DNA from: UBA1737 sp964541525
GTDB taxonomy: Bacteria > Bacillota_I > Bacilli_A > ML615J-28 > CAG-313
NCBI GenBank assembly: GCA_964541525.1
Contig: CAZIQF010000007.1
Span: 12,940 to 76,939, forward strand
Direction: 5' to 3'
DNA length: 64,000 nucleotides
Positions 1 through 8,420 of the stretch are shown here, piece after piece. Both the position numbers and the translations under genes were made by a program. Position 1 is the stretch's first letter. Every line of letters starts with the position of its first letter. Under the pieces are notes generated by a model that saw only the letters and a program-made list of their open reading frames with translations, ran no database searches and was not told the origin of the DNA.

Positions 1-57
1 ACAGACTATATGAATAAAGCAAAGAAAATGGTAGTTGAGAATGGAAGGAAGGCTTAA
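1..57 (+). CDS. C-terminal end of an upstream gene, probably rnfC
   Basis: The first 54 bases are open in frame 1 and end at a TAA at 55-57, two bases before the rnfD start. Only 18 residues are visible, ending in NGRKA, so the sequence alone does not identify the protein. In the common rnfCDGEAB order the gene before rnfD is rnfC, the peripheral NADH-side flavoprotein/iron-sulfur subunit, so that is the inference from position. Confidence 0.5.
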   Translation, partial: TDYMNKAKKMVVENGRKA

Positions 58-59
58 AT

Positions 60-1226
60 ATGAAAAAGTTTAGTCTTGAAAAAGCTCCGTATTTACGTTC
101 TAGGAATGAGGAAGCTAATTCTACAACTAGAATGATGTATGATGTTGTAATAGCCCTTATTCCAATCGCTATTTTTGGCTGGTTTGTCAATGGATTATTT
201 CCTTATATTAAAGGTAGTATTACAAGTATTTATTTATTATTTAAACCCTTAATTAATGTTATAAGTGGTTGTCTATTTAGTTGTATATTTGAAGGAATTT
301 ATTTTTGGCTATTTTTTAAAGTTAGAAATTTAAAAGAAATTTTTAATAAGATTATTTATAGTTATGCAATTATTCCAGGTCTATTTCTTTCATTAGTTTT
401 ACCCGCATATGTACCAGTATATGTTATTATTTTTGGTTGTCTAATGGCTAATATTGTTTTCAAGATGTTATTTGGAGGATTTGGACATAACATTTTTAAT
501 CCTGCTTTAATTGGCTATATTTTCTGCTTTGCCGCCTTTAGTGATGTTATTAATTCCTCTCTTGCAGATCAAGTTAAAATTTTTTCGGATACTTTAAGTA
601 TCACTGCTGGTGCTACACCACTAACTCACTTAAATTCATTATCACATAGTATTGGTAGTTATAATTTAAGTTATGAACAAGTTGTTCAAACTTATGGCAG
701 TTTATATGATTTATTGTTAGGATTCAAACCAGGAGCATTAGGTGAAACAAGTGGGATTTTATGTATTCTAGGCGGATTATATTTATTGCTTAGAAAAGTT
801 ATTGATTGGCGAATTCCCATTTTTTATATTGTAACTGTTTTTATTTTGACTTGGATTATTGGTTTAGTTAATGGGTTAAAAGGAATTTGGTTTCCAACAT
901 ATAACATTTTAACGGGTGGTTTGTTGTTTGGTGCAATATTTATGGCAACTGAACCAGTCACAACTCCTAAAACACCTAATGGTAAAATTATTTACTCTAT
1001 AGCTTTAGGAATTTTAACCGTATTATTTAGATTGGTATCAGGACCAGAAGGTGTATCTACAGCAATTTTATTTATGTGTTTATTTACACCGATTATTGAT
1101 AAATTTGCTGCAATTAATCGTAAACCTGTTATTAGTTTTAAAATAATTATTAATTATTGTCTAGTAGGATTATTATTTTTAATGATAGCGGCTTATGTCG
1201 TGTATAAAACATCTAATTTAGGATAG
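60..1226 (+). CDS. rnfD: RnfD, membrane flavoprotein subunit of the Rnf complex
   Basis: RnfD is an integral membrane subunit of the ferredoxin:NAD+ oxidoreductase that couples electron flow to Na+ or H+ transport. The 388-residue protein is very hydrophobic with many predicted helices. It carries the covalent-FMN motif GATPLT at residues 184-189, where Thr186 is the expected flavin attachment site known from the NqrB/RnfD family. The length is slightly above the usual 320-360. The start follows the upstream stop by two bases, and an AGGAAGG ribosome binding site lies within the upstream gene. It is the first complete gene of a tight rnfD-G-E-A-B run, so one transcript with the upstream gene is likely. 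Confidence 0.95.
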   Translation: MKKFSLEKAPYLRSRNEEANSTTRMMYDVVIALIPIAIFGWFVNGLFPYIKGSITSIYLLFKPLINVISGCLFSCIFEGIYFWLFFKVRNLKEIFNKIIYSYAIIPGLFLSLVLPAYVPVYVIIFGCLMANIVFKMLFGGFGHNIFNPALIGYIFCFAAFSDVINSSLADQVKIFSDTLSITAGATPLTHLNSLSHSIGSYNLSYEQVVQTYGSLYDLLLGFKPGALGETSGILCILGGLYLLLRKVIDWRIPIFYIVTVFILTWIIGLVNGLKGIWFPTYNILTGGLLFGAIFMATEPVTTPKTPNGKIIYSIALGILTVLFRLVSGPEGVSTAILFMCLFTPIIDKFAAINRKPVISFKIIINYCLVGLLFLMIAAYVVYKTSNLG

Positions 1227-1239
1227 GAGGTGTAAAAAA

Positions 1240-2226
1240 ATGGAACAAAAAATTACTTTTAAAAAGAATCGTAAAAAAATGCCTTATGTTTTACACTTAA
1301 CATTATTTTTATTTGTTTTAGGCGCTATTTGCTCATTACTATTGTCGATTGTTAATTTCTATACTAAAGGGATAATTAATAAAAATGAACAAGAACAATT
1401 AAGACAAACACTAGAAGAAGTTGGACTATATGATTTTAAAACCATGACCAATGATTACCAGCTTATTGATGGAGTAGTAGAAATTTATGAAGGAAAAAGT
1501 AAAGCTGGAAAAGCTTTGATTGCAACATTAGTTGAAAAAGATAATCGGTATGTAACAATTAAGTCCTTAATTGTACTAGCAAAAGAAGAAGGAATAGTTG
1601 AAAACATTAAGGTTATTGGTAATTCAACATCACATAATATGAATGATCAATTTAATCAAGATTTTGGAATAATAGGTAGCACTAGTAAAGACTACGCAGA
1701 TAAATTTCAAATTGTATCTGGTGCAACTGTATCTTCTAACACGATCAAAGAAAGTATCGATATTGCCTTTAAACAATTAAATATTATTAATGGAGAACCA
1801 CTTGATGAATATGCCCAAGTACTAGAATCTTTAGGATTGAATAATTATCAAGTAGTAAGTGATAATTATGACCAAGTTTCAGGCAGTGTAGCAATTTACG
1901 AAGGAGAAAATCAAGAAGGAGTAGCATTATTGGCTTTGGTTACAGAAAGTGCTAATCCATATATGACAATTAAGTCTGTCGTAGTTATGACAAAAGCTAC
2001 AGGTATAATCGAAAATATAAAAGTTATCTCACGTGCAACATCTTATGATGAATCTTTAGGGTATGAAGATAAGTTTAATCAAACATTTGGTGTGATTGGT
2101 AGTAATCAAGATAATTATGGTGAAAATTTTGAAATTGTTGCAGGAGCTACGACATCTAGTAATAATGTCAAAGAATGCATAAAGATTGCTTTTGACCAAT
2201 TTGCTTCAATGAGGAGAAATGATTAA
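1240..2226 (+). CDS. rnfG: RnfG with two FMN-binding domains
   Basis: RnfG is the membrane-anchored subunit that carries covalent FMN outside the membrane. A single transmembrane helix spans about residues 16-40. Two homologous FMN-binding domains follow, with motifs SGATVSS (residues 160-166, acceptor Thr163) and AGATTSS (301-307, acceptor Thr304), 141 residues apart. RnfG normally has one such domain and about 180-220 residues; this one has 328. The Asp that usually lies three residues before the S/A-G-A-T block is Gln in the first copy and Glu in the second. A strong AGGAGG precedes the ATG. rnfE begins on the next base after the stop. Flavinylation of either site would need an ApbE-type transferase, which is not in this window. 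Confidence 0.92.
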   Translation: MEQKITFKKNRKKMPYVLHLTLFLFVLGAICSLLLSIVNFYTKGIINKNEQEQLRQTLEEVGLYDFKTMTNDYQLIDGVVEIYEGKSKAGKALIATLVEKDNRYVTIKSLIVLAKEEGIVENIKVIGNSTSHNMNDQFNQDFGIIGSTSKDYADKFQIVSGATVSSNTIKESIDIAFKQLNIINGEPLDEYAQVLESLGLNNYQVVSDNYDQVSGSVAIYEGENQEGVALLALVTESANPYMTIKSVVVMTKATGIIENIKVISRATSYDESLGYEDKFNQTFGVIGSNQDNYGENFEIVAGATTSSNNVKECIKIAFDQFASMRRND

Positions 2227-2814
2227 ATGAATAAGAAAAATATTTTTCTAAATGGAATTTTTAAAGAAAATCCGACATTCGTGATGCTGTTAGGGATGTG
2301 TCCGACAATCGCGATTACAACTAATGTAGTTGATGCGTTAGGAATGGGATGTGCAGTAATTTTTGTTTTGCTTTTTTCTAATTTGTTTATTTCAATAATT
2401 AGAAAAATTGTCCCTACTGATATCCGAATTCCGGTGTATATTGTTATTATTGCAACTTTAGTAACAATTGTTCAACTAATTTTGCAAGCATATTTTCCAG
2501 TTTTAAACGAAGCATTGGGGACTTTTGTTGCTTTAATTGTGGTAAATTGTTTGATTTTGGGAAGAGCTGAAGCCTTTGCTTCTAAAAATAACCCATTATT
2601 TGCAGTAATTGATGCTTTAGGTATGGGGATTGGTTTCACTCTTGCTATTATGATTGTAGCGTTAATTCGTCAACTATTAGGAATGATGATTCCTATTTTC
2701 ACAACAAAAGTTGGTGGTTTTCTCGTTTTAGGACTTGTAATAGGGATTATTCAATCAATCAAAATTGTAGTTACTAATAACAAAAAAATTAAAATGGAGG
2801 TAAATCATGGTTAA
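2227..2814 (+). CDS. rnfE: RnfE, integral membrane subunit of the Rnf complex
   Basis: This 195-residue polytopic membrane protein belongs to the RnfA/RnfE (NqrD/NqrE) pair, which folds as inverted-topology partners and holds an intramembrane iron-sulfur centre. The conserved cysteines are visible at Cys25 (GMCPT) and Cys108 (VNCLILG), each in the expected half. The motif GRAEAFA after Cys108 is typical of RnfE. The ATG directly abuts the rnfG stop, and the gene overlaps rnfA by 8 bases, so translational coupling is likely. Length is normal for the family. Confidence 0.94.
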   Translation: MNKKNIFLNGIFKENPTFVMLLGMCPTIAITTNVVDALGMGCAVIFVLLFSNLFISIIRKIVPTDIRIPVYIVIIATLVTIVQLILQAYFPVLNEALGTFVALIVVNCLILGRAEAFASKNNPLFAVIDALGMGIGFTLAIMIVALIRQLLGMMIPIFTTKVGGFLVLGLVIGIIQSIKIVVTNNKKIKMEVNHG

Positions 2815-3379
2815 AGATTTAATATTACTAGCATTTACAGTCTTTTTAGTAGAAAATGTTATTTTATATAATGTCTATGGTATTTGTCCATTTTTAGGTG
2901 TTTCCCGTAAAACATCTAGTGCTGTCGGAATGGGATTGGCCGTTACAATTGTCATATTTTTATCAACAATCATTACTTGGCTTTTATATAACTATGTTTT
3001 GATCCCATTAGATATAATTTACTTACAGATTCTAGTTTTTATCTTAGTCATTGCTTCACTAGTACAAATATTAGAGATGGTTATCAAAAAAATATCTCCA
3101 GTTCTTTATAAAGCTTTAGGAATTTATTTACCATTAATTACTACTAATTGTGCTGTTTTAGGTTGTGCTAGTGCTGCTATAAGTTATTCATTTATTGAAA
3201 TGATGGTTTTTGCGTTATTTTCAGGTCTCGGTTTTCTTTTTGTTATATGGATTTTTTCTGGTTTAAGAGAAAAAATTGAGCTATCTCCAGTGCCTACGGG
3301 ATTTAAAGGATTTCCGATTGCGTTAATTGCCGCTGCTGCAATGGCACTTATTTTTTCAAGACTTGGAGGAATTATTTAA
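2807..3379 (+). CDS. rnfA: RnfA, integral membrane subunit of the Rnf complex
   Basis: RnfA is the partner of RnfE and supplies the other two cysteines of the intramembrane iron-sulfur centre: Cys27 (GICPF) and Cys115 (TTNCAVLG). At 190 residues with about six hydrophobic helices it has the family's usual size. The start ATG lies inside the end of rnfE and is preceded by a TGGAGG ribosome binding site. The gene ends one base before the chosen rnfB start, consistent with one operon. Confidence 0.94.
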   Translation: MVKDLILLAFTVFLVENVILYNVYGICPFLGVSRKTSSAVGMGLAVTIVIFLSTIITWLLYNYVLIPLDIIYLQILVFILVIASLVQILEMVIKKISPVLYKALGIYLPLITTNCAVLGCASAAISYSFIEMMVFALFSGLGFLFVIWIFSGLREKIELSPVPTGFKGFPIALIAAAAMALIFSRLGGII

Positions 3380-3380
3380 G

Positions 3381-3713
3381 ATGCCAGAAACAGTGATTAA
3401 AATAATGATTGCTGTTTCAGTACTAGCTGTTTTAGGGGCCATCTTAGGTTTTGCAATTGGTTTATGTAGTAAAATATTTTATGTAAAAGAAGATAAACGA
3501 ATTGAAAAAATTTTGCCACTTTTACCTGGTGCTAATTGTGGTGGTTGTGGTTATTCTGGCTGTGCTGGCTTAGCTAAAGCAATCGTTAATGATAATGTGT
3601 CAATTAATAGTTGTAGACCACTCAAAAAAGAAAAAGCTGAAGAGATTAGGTTAGTCTTAGCTGAATTCGAGCGTATAATCGAGGAAATTGAAAAAAATCT
3701 TGATAATAAATAA
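3381..3713 (+). CDS. rnfB: Short RnfB: membrane anchor plus one 4Fe-4S domain, no ferredoxin domains
   Basis: RnfB is the subunit that exchanges electrons with ferredoxin. The start chosen is ATG 3381, preceded by TTGGAGGA; an in-frame upstream ATG at 3327 lies deep in rnfA and has no such site. The 110-residue product has a membrane helix at about 7-30 and one iron-sulfur motif with Cys53, Cys56, Cys61 and Cys78, as in the Fe-S domain found in RnfB. It then ends in a charged helix (about 82-110). Usual RnfB proteins (about 190-330 residues) continue with one or more 2[4Fe-4S] ferredoxin domains; none is present here, and no CxxCxxC motif follows in the 70 bases before the next gene, so this is not a simple frameshift. 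Confidence 0.85.
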   Translation: MPETVIKIMIAVSVLAVLGAILGFAIGLCSKIFYVKEDKRIEKILPLLPGANCGGCGYSGCAGLAKAIVNDNVSINSCRPLKKEKAEEIRLVLAEFERIIEEIEKNLDNK

Positions 3714-3785
3714 AAAAATGCAATTTTTTCAAAAAAAAGCCACTTTTTTTGTTTTATTATTGTAAGAATGGAGTGTAATAAAATA

Positions 3786-5039
3786 ATGTTTGATGAAGAA
3801 TTATATAAATTACAACTAGAAGAACTAAAACAATATGGTGATAAGCTAGGTTATATTCCGCTTAAAATGATTATCGAAGTTCTAGCTAATGATGATGATG
3901 AATTACTTGATAATGTAATTAACTATTTGGAAAATAACAATTATGAAGTCACAAGAGATGAAGAAGACGAACCTAAATTAGTTGATGATATTATTATTGA
4001 TGATTTAGAAGATGATCTTGATGATTTAGATGATAAAGAACCTGATGATGAAGATTTGATTATTGAAGAAGCGGAAATCAAAGTATCTGATTTTGATAAT
4101 ATCGATGCTACTCCATATCAATCTGATGATATTGTTAAAATGTATTTACACGAAATTGGACAAGTTGAATTATTGAATATAACCCAAGAATTAGAGCTTG
4201 CAAGACAAGTCCAAGATGGGTTAATGGCTAAAGAAAAGAAAGAACAATGTGAAAAGTCGGGAAAAGTTTTATCAACTGAAGAATTAAGTGAACTAAATGA
4301 AAAAATTGAAATTGGTAAGGGTGCTCAAGACATTTTAATTGAATCAAACTTAAGATTAGTTGTTCATATTGCAAAGCGTTATAAGACAAGAGGTTTACCA
4401 CTTTCTGATTTAATTCAAGAAGGAAATATGGGATTAATGAAAGCGGTACTAAAATATGATCCAACCAGAGGTTTTAAATTTTCAACATATGCTACTTGGT
4501 GGATTCGTCAATCAATTACTAGAGCGATTGCCGATAAGGGACGTAATGTTCGAATACCAGTTCATATGCATGAATGTATTAATCGTTTAACCAAGACTCG
4601 AAGAAGATTAGTTCAAGAATTACATCGTGAACCTTCTTTAGAAGAAATTGCTGATGAAATGAAATTACCAGTTGAAAAAATTGTTGAATTACAACGTGTA
4701 GCTCAAGATTCTATTTCATTTGATAATGCCGTAGGTGATGAAGAAGATTCAACTTTGATTGATTTAGTTGCAGATGAAAATACGCTTAACCCACTTGAAT
4801 ATACGGAAAAAACTTTATATCGTGAAGAAATTGATGAGGTATTACAAACACTTACACCACGTGAGGAAATGGTTATTAGATTAAGATATGGTATCGCAGT
4901 TGATCGCAGCCATACTTTAGAAGAAGTGGGAAAGATTATGGGAGTTACTCGTGAACGCGTCCGTCAAATTGAAGCTAAGGCTCTATCACGTTTACGTCAT
5001 CATCAAAGAATGAATCGTTTAAAACAACATGTCGAATAA
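3786..5039 (+). CDS. Sigma-70 family factor, primary type (first of two)
   Basis: This RNA polymerase sigma factor has an N-terminal region 1.1-like helical segment followed by a very acidic stretch. Region 1.2 follows at about residue 115, then a region 2 core containing TYATWWIRQSITRAIAD (-10 recognition), region 3, and region 4.2 with GVTRERVRQIE (-35 recognition). The ATG at 3786 is chosen over 3768 because GGAG at 3770-3773 lies between them; the product is then 417 residues. It lies just after the Rnf genes, apart from the dnaG operon that carries the other sigma factor. Its C-terminus (LRHHQRMNRL) departs from the usual LRHPSR ending. It could be the main sigma factor or a close alternative paralogue; the sequence does not decide. 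Confidence 0.9.
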   Translation: MFDEELYKLQLEELKQYGDKLGYIPLKMIIEVLANDDDELLDNVINYLENNNYEVTRDEEDEPKLVDDIIIDDLEDDLDDLDDKEPDDEDLIIEEAEIKVSDFDNIDATPYQSDDIVKMYLHEIGQVELLNITQELELARQVQDGLMAKEKKEQCEKSGKVLSTEELSELNEKIEIGKGAQDILIESNLRLVVHIAKRYKTRGLPLSDLIQEGNMGLMKAVLKYDPTRGFKFSTYATWWIRQSITRAIADKGRNVRIPVHMHECINRLTKTRRRLVQELHREPSLEEIADEMKLPVEKIVELQRVAQDSISFDNAVGDEEDSTLIDLVADENTLNPLEYTEKTLYREEIDEVLQTLTPREEMVIRLRYGIAVDRSHTLEEVGKIMGVTRERVRQIEAKALSRLRHHQRMNRLKQHVE

Positions 5040-5062
5040 GCAGCATATTTGCTGCTTTTTAT
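5039..5062 (+). terminator. Intrinsic terminator after the first sigma gene
   Basis: A six-base perfect stem AGCAGC/GCTGCT (5039-5044 and 5051-5056) is followed by a run of T. It starts at the stop codon. Confidence 0.8.
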
Positions 5063-5100
5063 TATATAAATAATTTGTCGATGTCTTTCTTTTCTTTTTT

Positions 5101-5130
5101 TTGGTAAAGAATTAATGAATGTGGTATAAT
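5101..5130 (+). promoter_or_regulatory. Probable sigma-70 promoter for the glyS operon
   Basis: TTGGTA (5101-5106) and TATAAT (5125-5130) are 18 bases apart, about 50 bases before the glyS start. Confidence 0.6.
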
Positions 5131-5180
5131 AAGAAAGAATTATAAACAAATAGAAAAATATTAGAAGGTGGTGTAAAAAT

Positions 5181-6554
5181 ATGGAAATGTCAATGGAAAA
5201 ATTTGTAGCATATTTAAAACAATTAGGATTTGTTTATCAAGGAAGTGAAATTTATGGGGGTCTTGCAAATGCTTGGGATTATGGTCCACTAGGAGTGGAA
5301 CTTAAAAACAATATAAAAAAAGCATGGTGGAAAGATTTTGTCCAATGTCATCCGTTGAATGTGGGGTTAGATGCGGCTATTTTAATGAATCCTGAAACAT
5401 GGGTAGCATCAGGACATGTCGGTGGTTTCTCCGATCCACTAATCGATTGTAAAGAATGTCATAGTCGTTATCGTGCAGATAAGTTAATTGAAGACTTTAC
5501 AGGTGGTAAAGAAACAGGCGATGGTTGGGATAATGATCGAATTTATCAATTTTTAGTTGATAATAAGATTTGTTGCCCAAAATGTAATGCTTTAAACTAT
5601 ACACCGATTAGAAAATTTAATTTAATGTTTGAAACTCATCAAGGTGTAGTTGAAGAAGCTAAATCAGTTGTTTATCTTCGTCCTGAAACTGCTCAAGGAA
5701 TTTTTGTTAATTTTAAAAATGTTCAACGTACTACTAGAAAAAAAGTCCCATTTGGAATTGGTCAAATTGGTAAATCATTTAGAAATGAAATTACTCCAGG
5801 TAACTTTATTTTTAGAACACGCGAATTTGAACAAATGGAATTAGAGTTTTTCTGTAAACCAAATACTGATTTAGAATGGTTTGCTTATTGGAAACAATAT
5901 TGTTTGGATTTTTTAACTAAACTTGGATTAAAGAGTGAACTTATAAGATGGCGTGATCATAAACCAGAAGAATTGAGCTTCTATTCTAAAGCTACTACTG
6001 ATGTCGAATTTAAATTTTTCTTTGGTTGGGGAGAATTGTGGGGAATAGCTGATCGTACTAATTATGATTTAGGTGTTCATCAAAAACATTCAGGTGCATC
6101 GCTAGAATACCTAGATCCAGAAACTAATGAAAAATATTTACCATATGTTGTGGAACCTAGCGTTGGTGTAGAAAGATTATTACTAGCAGTTTTAACTAAT
6201 GCATACGAAGAAGAAGTATTGGAAGGTGGAGAAACAAGAGAAATTTTACATCTTCATCCAGCTTTAGCTCCAGTTAAAATTGCAGTATTACCATTAGTTA
6301 ATAAATTAAATGAGCTAGGAATGGAAATTTATCAAAACCTTGCAAAAGATTTTATTTGTGAATATGATACTAGTGGTAAAATTGGTAAACGTTATCGTCG
6401 CCAGGATTCAATTGGTACTCCATATTGTGTAACAGTTGACTTTGATACTTTGGAAAAAGGGTTAGTTACGGTTAGAGATCGTGATACAATGCAACAAGAA
6501 GTTGTAAAAGTTGAAGATTTGAAAGCATATTTTACTGGAAAATTTGGTTTTTAA
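5181..6554 (+). CDS. glyS: Glycyl-tRNA synthetase, single-chain class II type
   Basis: The enzyme charges tRNA-Gly with glycine. It is the eukaryote/archaea-like dimeric form found in Mollicutes and many Gram-positives, not the alpha/beta form. The 457-residue length fits. The N-terminus contains GGLANAWDYGPLG, typical of this form, and two Cys pairs (CKEC and CPKC) sit in the insertion. Class II motif 2 (RNEITPG...FRTREFEQME) and a motif 3 segment (EPSVGVERLL) are visible, and an anticodon-binding domain fills the C-terminal 110 residues. The ATG has an AAGGTGGTG site. It heads the conserved glyS-dnaG-rpoD run. No T-box is seen in the 118 bases upstream. Confidence 0.95.
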   Translation: MEMSMEKFVAYLKQLGFVYQGSEIYGGLANAWDYGPLGVELKNNIKKAWWKDFVQCHPLNVGLDAAILMNPETWVASGHVGGFSDPLIDCKECHSRYRADKLIEDFTGGKETGDGWDNDRIYQFLVDNKICCPKCNALNYTPIRKFNLMFETHQGVVEEAKSVVYLRPETAQGIFVNFKNVQRTTRKKVPFGIGQIGKSFRNEITPGNFIFRTREFEQMELEFFCKPNTDLEWFAYWKQYCLDFLTKLGLKSELIRWRDHKPEELSFYSKATTDVEFKFFFGWGELWGIADRTNYDLGVHQKHSGASLEYLDPETNEKYLPYVVEPSVGVERLLLAVLTNAYEEEVLEGGETREILHLHPALAPVKIAVLPLVNKLNELGMEIYQNLAKDFICEYDTSGKIGKRYRRQDSIGTPYCVTVDFDTLEKGLVTVRDRDTMQQEVVKVEDLKAYFTGKFGF

Positions 6555-6577
6555 AAATAATAAGATAGGAGGAAGGC

Positions 6578-8383
6578 ATGATTCCATATAGTATTAGACG
6601 TAGAATTATTGATGAAACTAATATCGTTGAAGTAGTATCTGAATATATCCCATTAACTAAAAAAGGGAATAGTCATTTTGGAATATGCCCATTCCACGAT
6701 GATAATCATCCATCAATGAGTGTTAGTAATAAAGTTAAGATGTTTAATTGTTTTAGTTGCACTGCAAAAGGTAATGTCATTGACTTTGTTTCTCGCTATG
6801 AAAATATTTCAATTGATCAAGCAACAGTAAAATTAGCAAATCGCTTAGGAATTGTTATCAAAAAAGATGTTAGTAGACAAGATGAAAAACAAGAACGTCT
6901 ACTAAAAGTTATGAAAGAAGCAAGCGACTTCTATGCATTTATTTTAAAAAATAGTGAAGAAGGAAAAGTTGCGTTAAAGTATTTAAAAGATCGTGGTATT
7001 TCTAATGAAATAATTGAGCGTTTTAAAATTGGTCTTTCACCTTCGCTAAAAGATGGATTATACTCATTTTTATCAAAAAAAGGTTACTCTGAACTTGATC
7101 AAATTGAACTTGGACTTGTTAAATCGGATAATAATCAAGTATATGATGTTTTCAGACAACGAATTATGTTTCCACTTACTGATAAGTATGGTAATGTAGT
7201 TGGATTTAGTGGTCGAATTTATACAGATAGTAATCAAGCTAAGTATATTAATTCTAGTGAAAATGTTGTATTCCACAAAGGTGAAGTACTTTATAATTTA
7301 CATAATGCGGCTTTATATGCAAGAAAACTTGATAAGGTTTATATTTTTGAAGGATTTATGGATGTAATTGCTGCCGAAAGAGCTAATATCTTGAATGGAA
7401 TTGCAACAATGGGAACAGCTCTTACCAAAGAACATATTGCCGATATTTTAGCTTTGACTAAAAAGATTGTTTTGTGTTTTGATGGTGATGTTGCTGGAAT
7501 TAATGCGATGAAAAAAGCAGCAATGTTACTTGCTAATTATAATATCATTCCTGATGCGGTTGTATTACCTAATAATTTGGATCCCGATGAATATTTAAAA
7601 GCATATGGTGCTGCTGCACTTAATACATATTTGACTACGCAAGCTCGCAATGTATATAGTTGGTTGTATGATCTTGCGATTAAAGATTTAATAATTAATG
7701 ATATTACAAGTATTGAAAAGTTTAAGAAGAGTGTATTTGAATTTATTTCATTCTCAAAGCAGGAGACAATTGTTCAATTTTATTTAGCTAAGCTTGCTAA
7801 TGATTTAAATATTGAACTTACAACAATTCAAGGTGACTATTCTAAGGTTGTTACTTCTTTTAATAATCATAATTCATTTAACCAAGTTCCAGTGTCAAAC
7901 CAAGATAATCGTCATAATCAAGTTGTAATTGAAGATATTAGTGTGCCAAAAAAAATCAAAAAAGCTTACCAAATTGTTATCAAACATTGTTTATTTGACA
8001 ATCGTTGTTTATTAAAGTATTTAGAAGCGACTAATAATTCTTATATTAGTGAAGAGTTAAATATTGAGTTTTCAATAATTGATTTAATCCATGATGAACA
8101 GGTACTTGCTGCTAATTTAGAATTAAATATTTCACCAGATAAAATTAATTTAAAAGCGTTAGCTCAAGATGAAATCTATAATGCGTACGTTCAAAAAATT
8201 TTAGATGATCAGTTCATTGATATCACTAATCAAGAGGATTTTAATCAAAGTTTAAACGAAATTATTCGTTTTATTAATAAAAACTATACACGTGAGTATA
8301 AAAATCGCGTTTTAAAAGGGGATAAGTCTGCCTTTTCTGATTTTATTAATTCAAAAAAAGCAGAAGAAATGGAAATAAAATAA
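6578..8383 (+). CDS. dnaG: DNA primase
   Basis: DnaG makes RNA primers for replication. The N-terminal zinc-binding domain has Cys37, His40, Cys58 and Cys61 (CPFH...CFSC). The catalytic core follows, with the TOPRIM signatures EGFMDVIA and FDGDVAG around residues 260-310. The C-terminal 200 residues, which contact the helicase, are poorly conserved. At 601 residues it has the normal size. A strong AGGAGG lies before the ATG. It sits between glyS and the second sigma gene, the classic macromolecular-synthesis arrangement of Bacillus. Confidence 0.96.
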   Translation: MIPYSIRRRIIDETNIVEVVSEYIPLTKKGNSHFGICPFHDDNHPSMSVSNKVKMFNCFSCTAKGNVIDFVSRYENISIDQATVKLANRLGIVIKKDVSRQDEKQERLLKVMKEASDFYAFILKNSEEGKVALKYLKDRGISNEIIERFKIGLSPSLKDGLYSFLSKKGYSELDQIELGLVKSDNNQVYDVFRQRIMFPLTDKYGNVVGFSGRIYTDSNQAKYINSSENVVFHKGEVLYNLHNAALYARKLDKVYIFEGFMDVIAAERANILNGIATMGTALTKEHIADILALTKKIVLCFDGDVAGINAMKKAAMLLANYNIIPDAVVLPNNLDPDEYLKAYGAAALNTYLTTQARNVYSWLYDLAIKDLIINDITSIEKFKKSVFEFISFSKQETIVQFYLAKLANDLNIELTTIQGDYSKVVTSFNNHNSFNQVPVSNQDNRHNQVVIEDISVPKKIKKAYQIVIKHCLFDNRCLLKYLEATNNSYISEELNIEFSIIDLIHDEQVLAANLELNISPDKINLKALAQDEIYNAYVQKILDDQFIDITNQEDFNQSLNEIIRFINKNYTREYKNRVLKGDKSAFSDFINSKKAEEMEIK

Positions 8384-8420
8384 ATAATTTATAAATATCT
8401 ATAGGAAGGGATTGGGGGAA

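Noticed and set aside
3381..3785. A frameshift hiding the rest of RnfB
   Set aside because: All three frames after 3713 lack CxxCxxCxxxCP motifs and the next gene starts within 72 bases.
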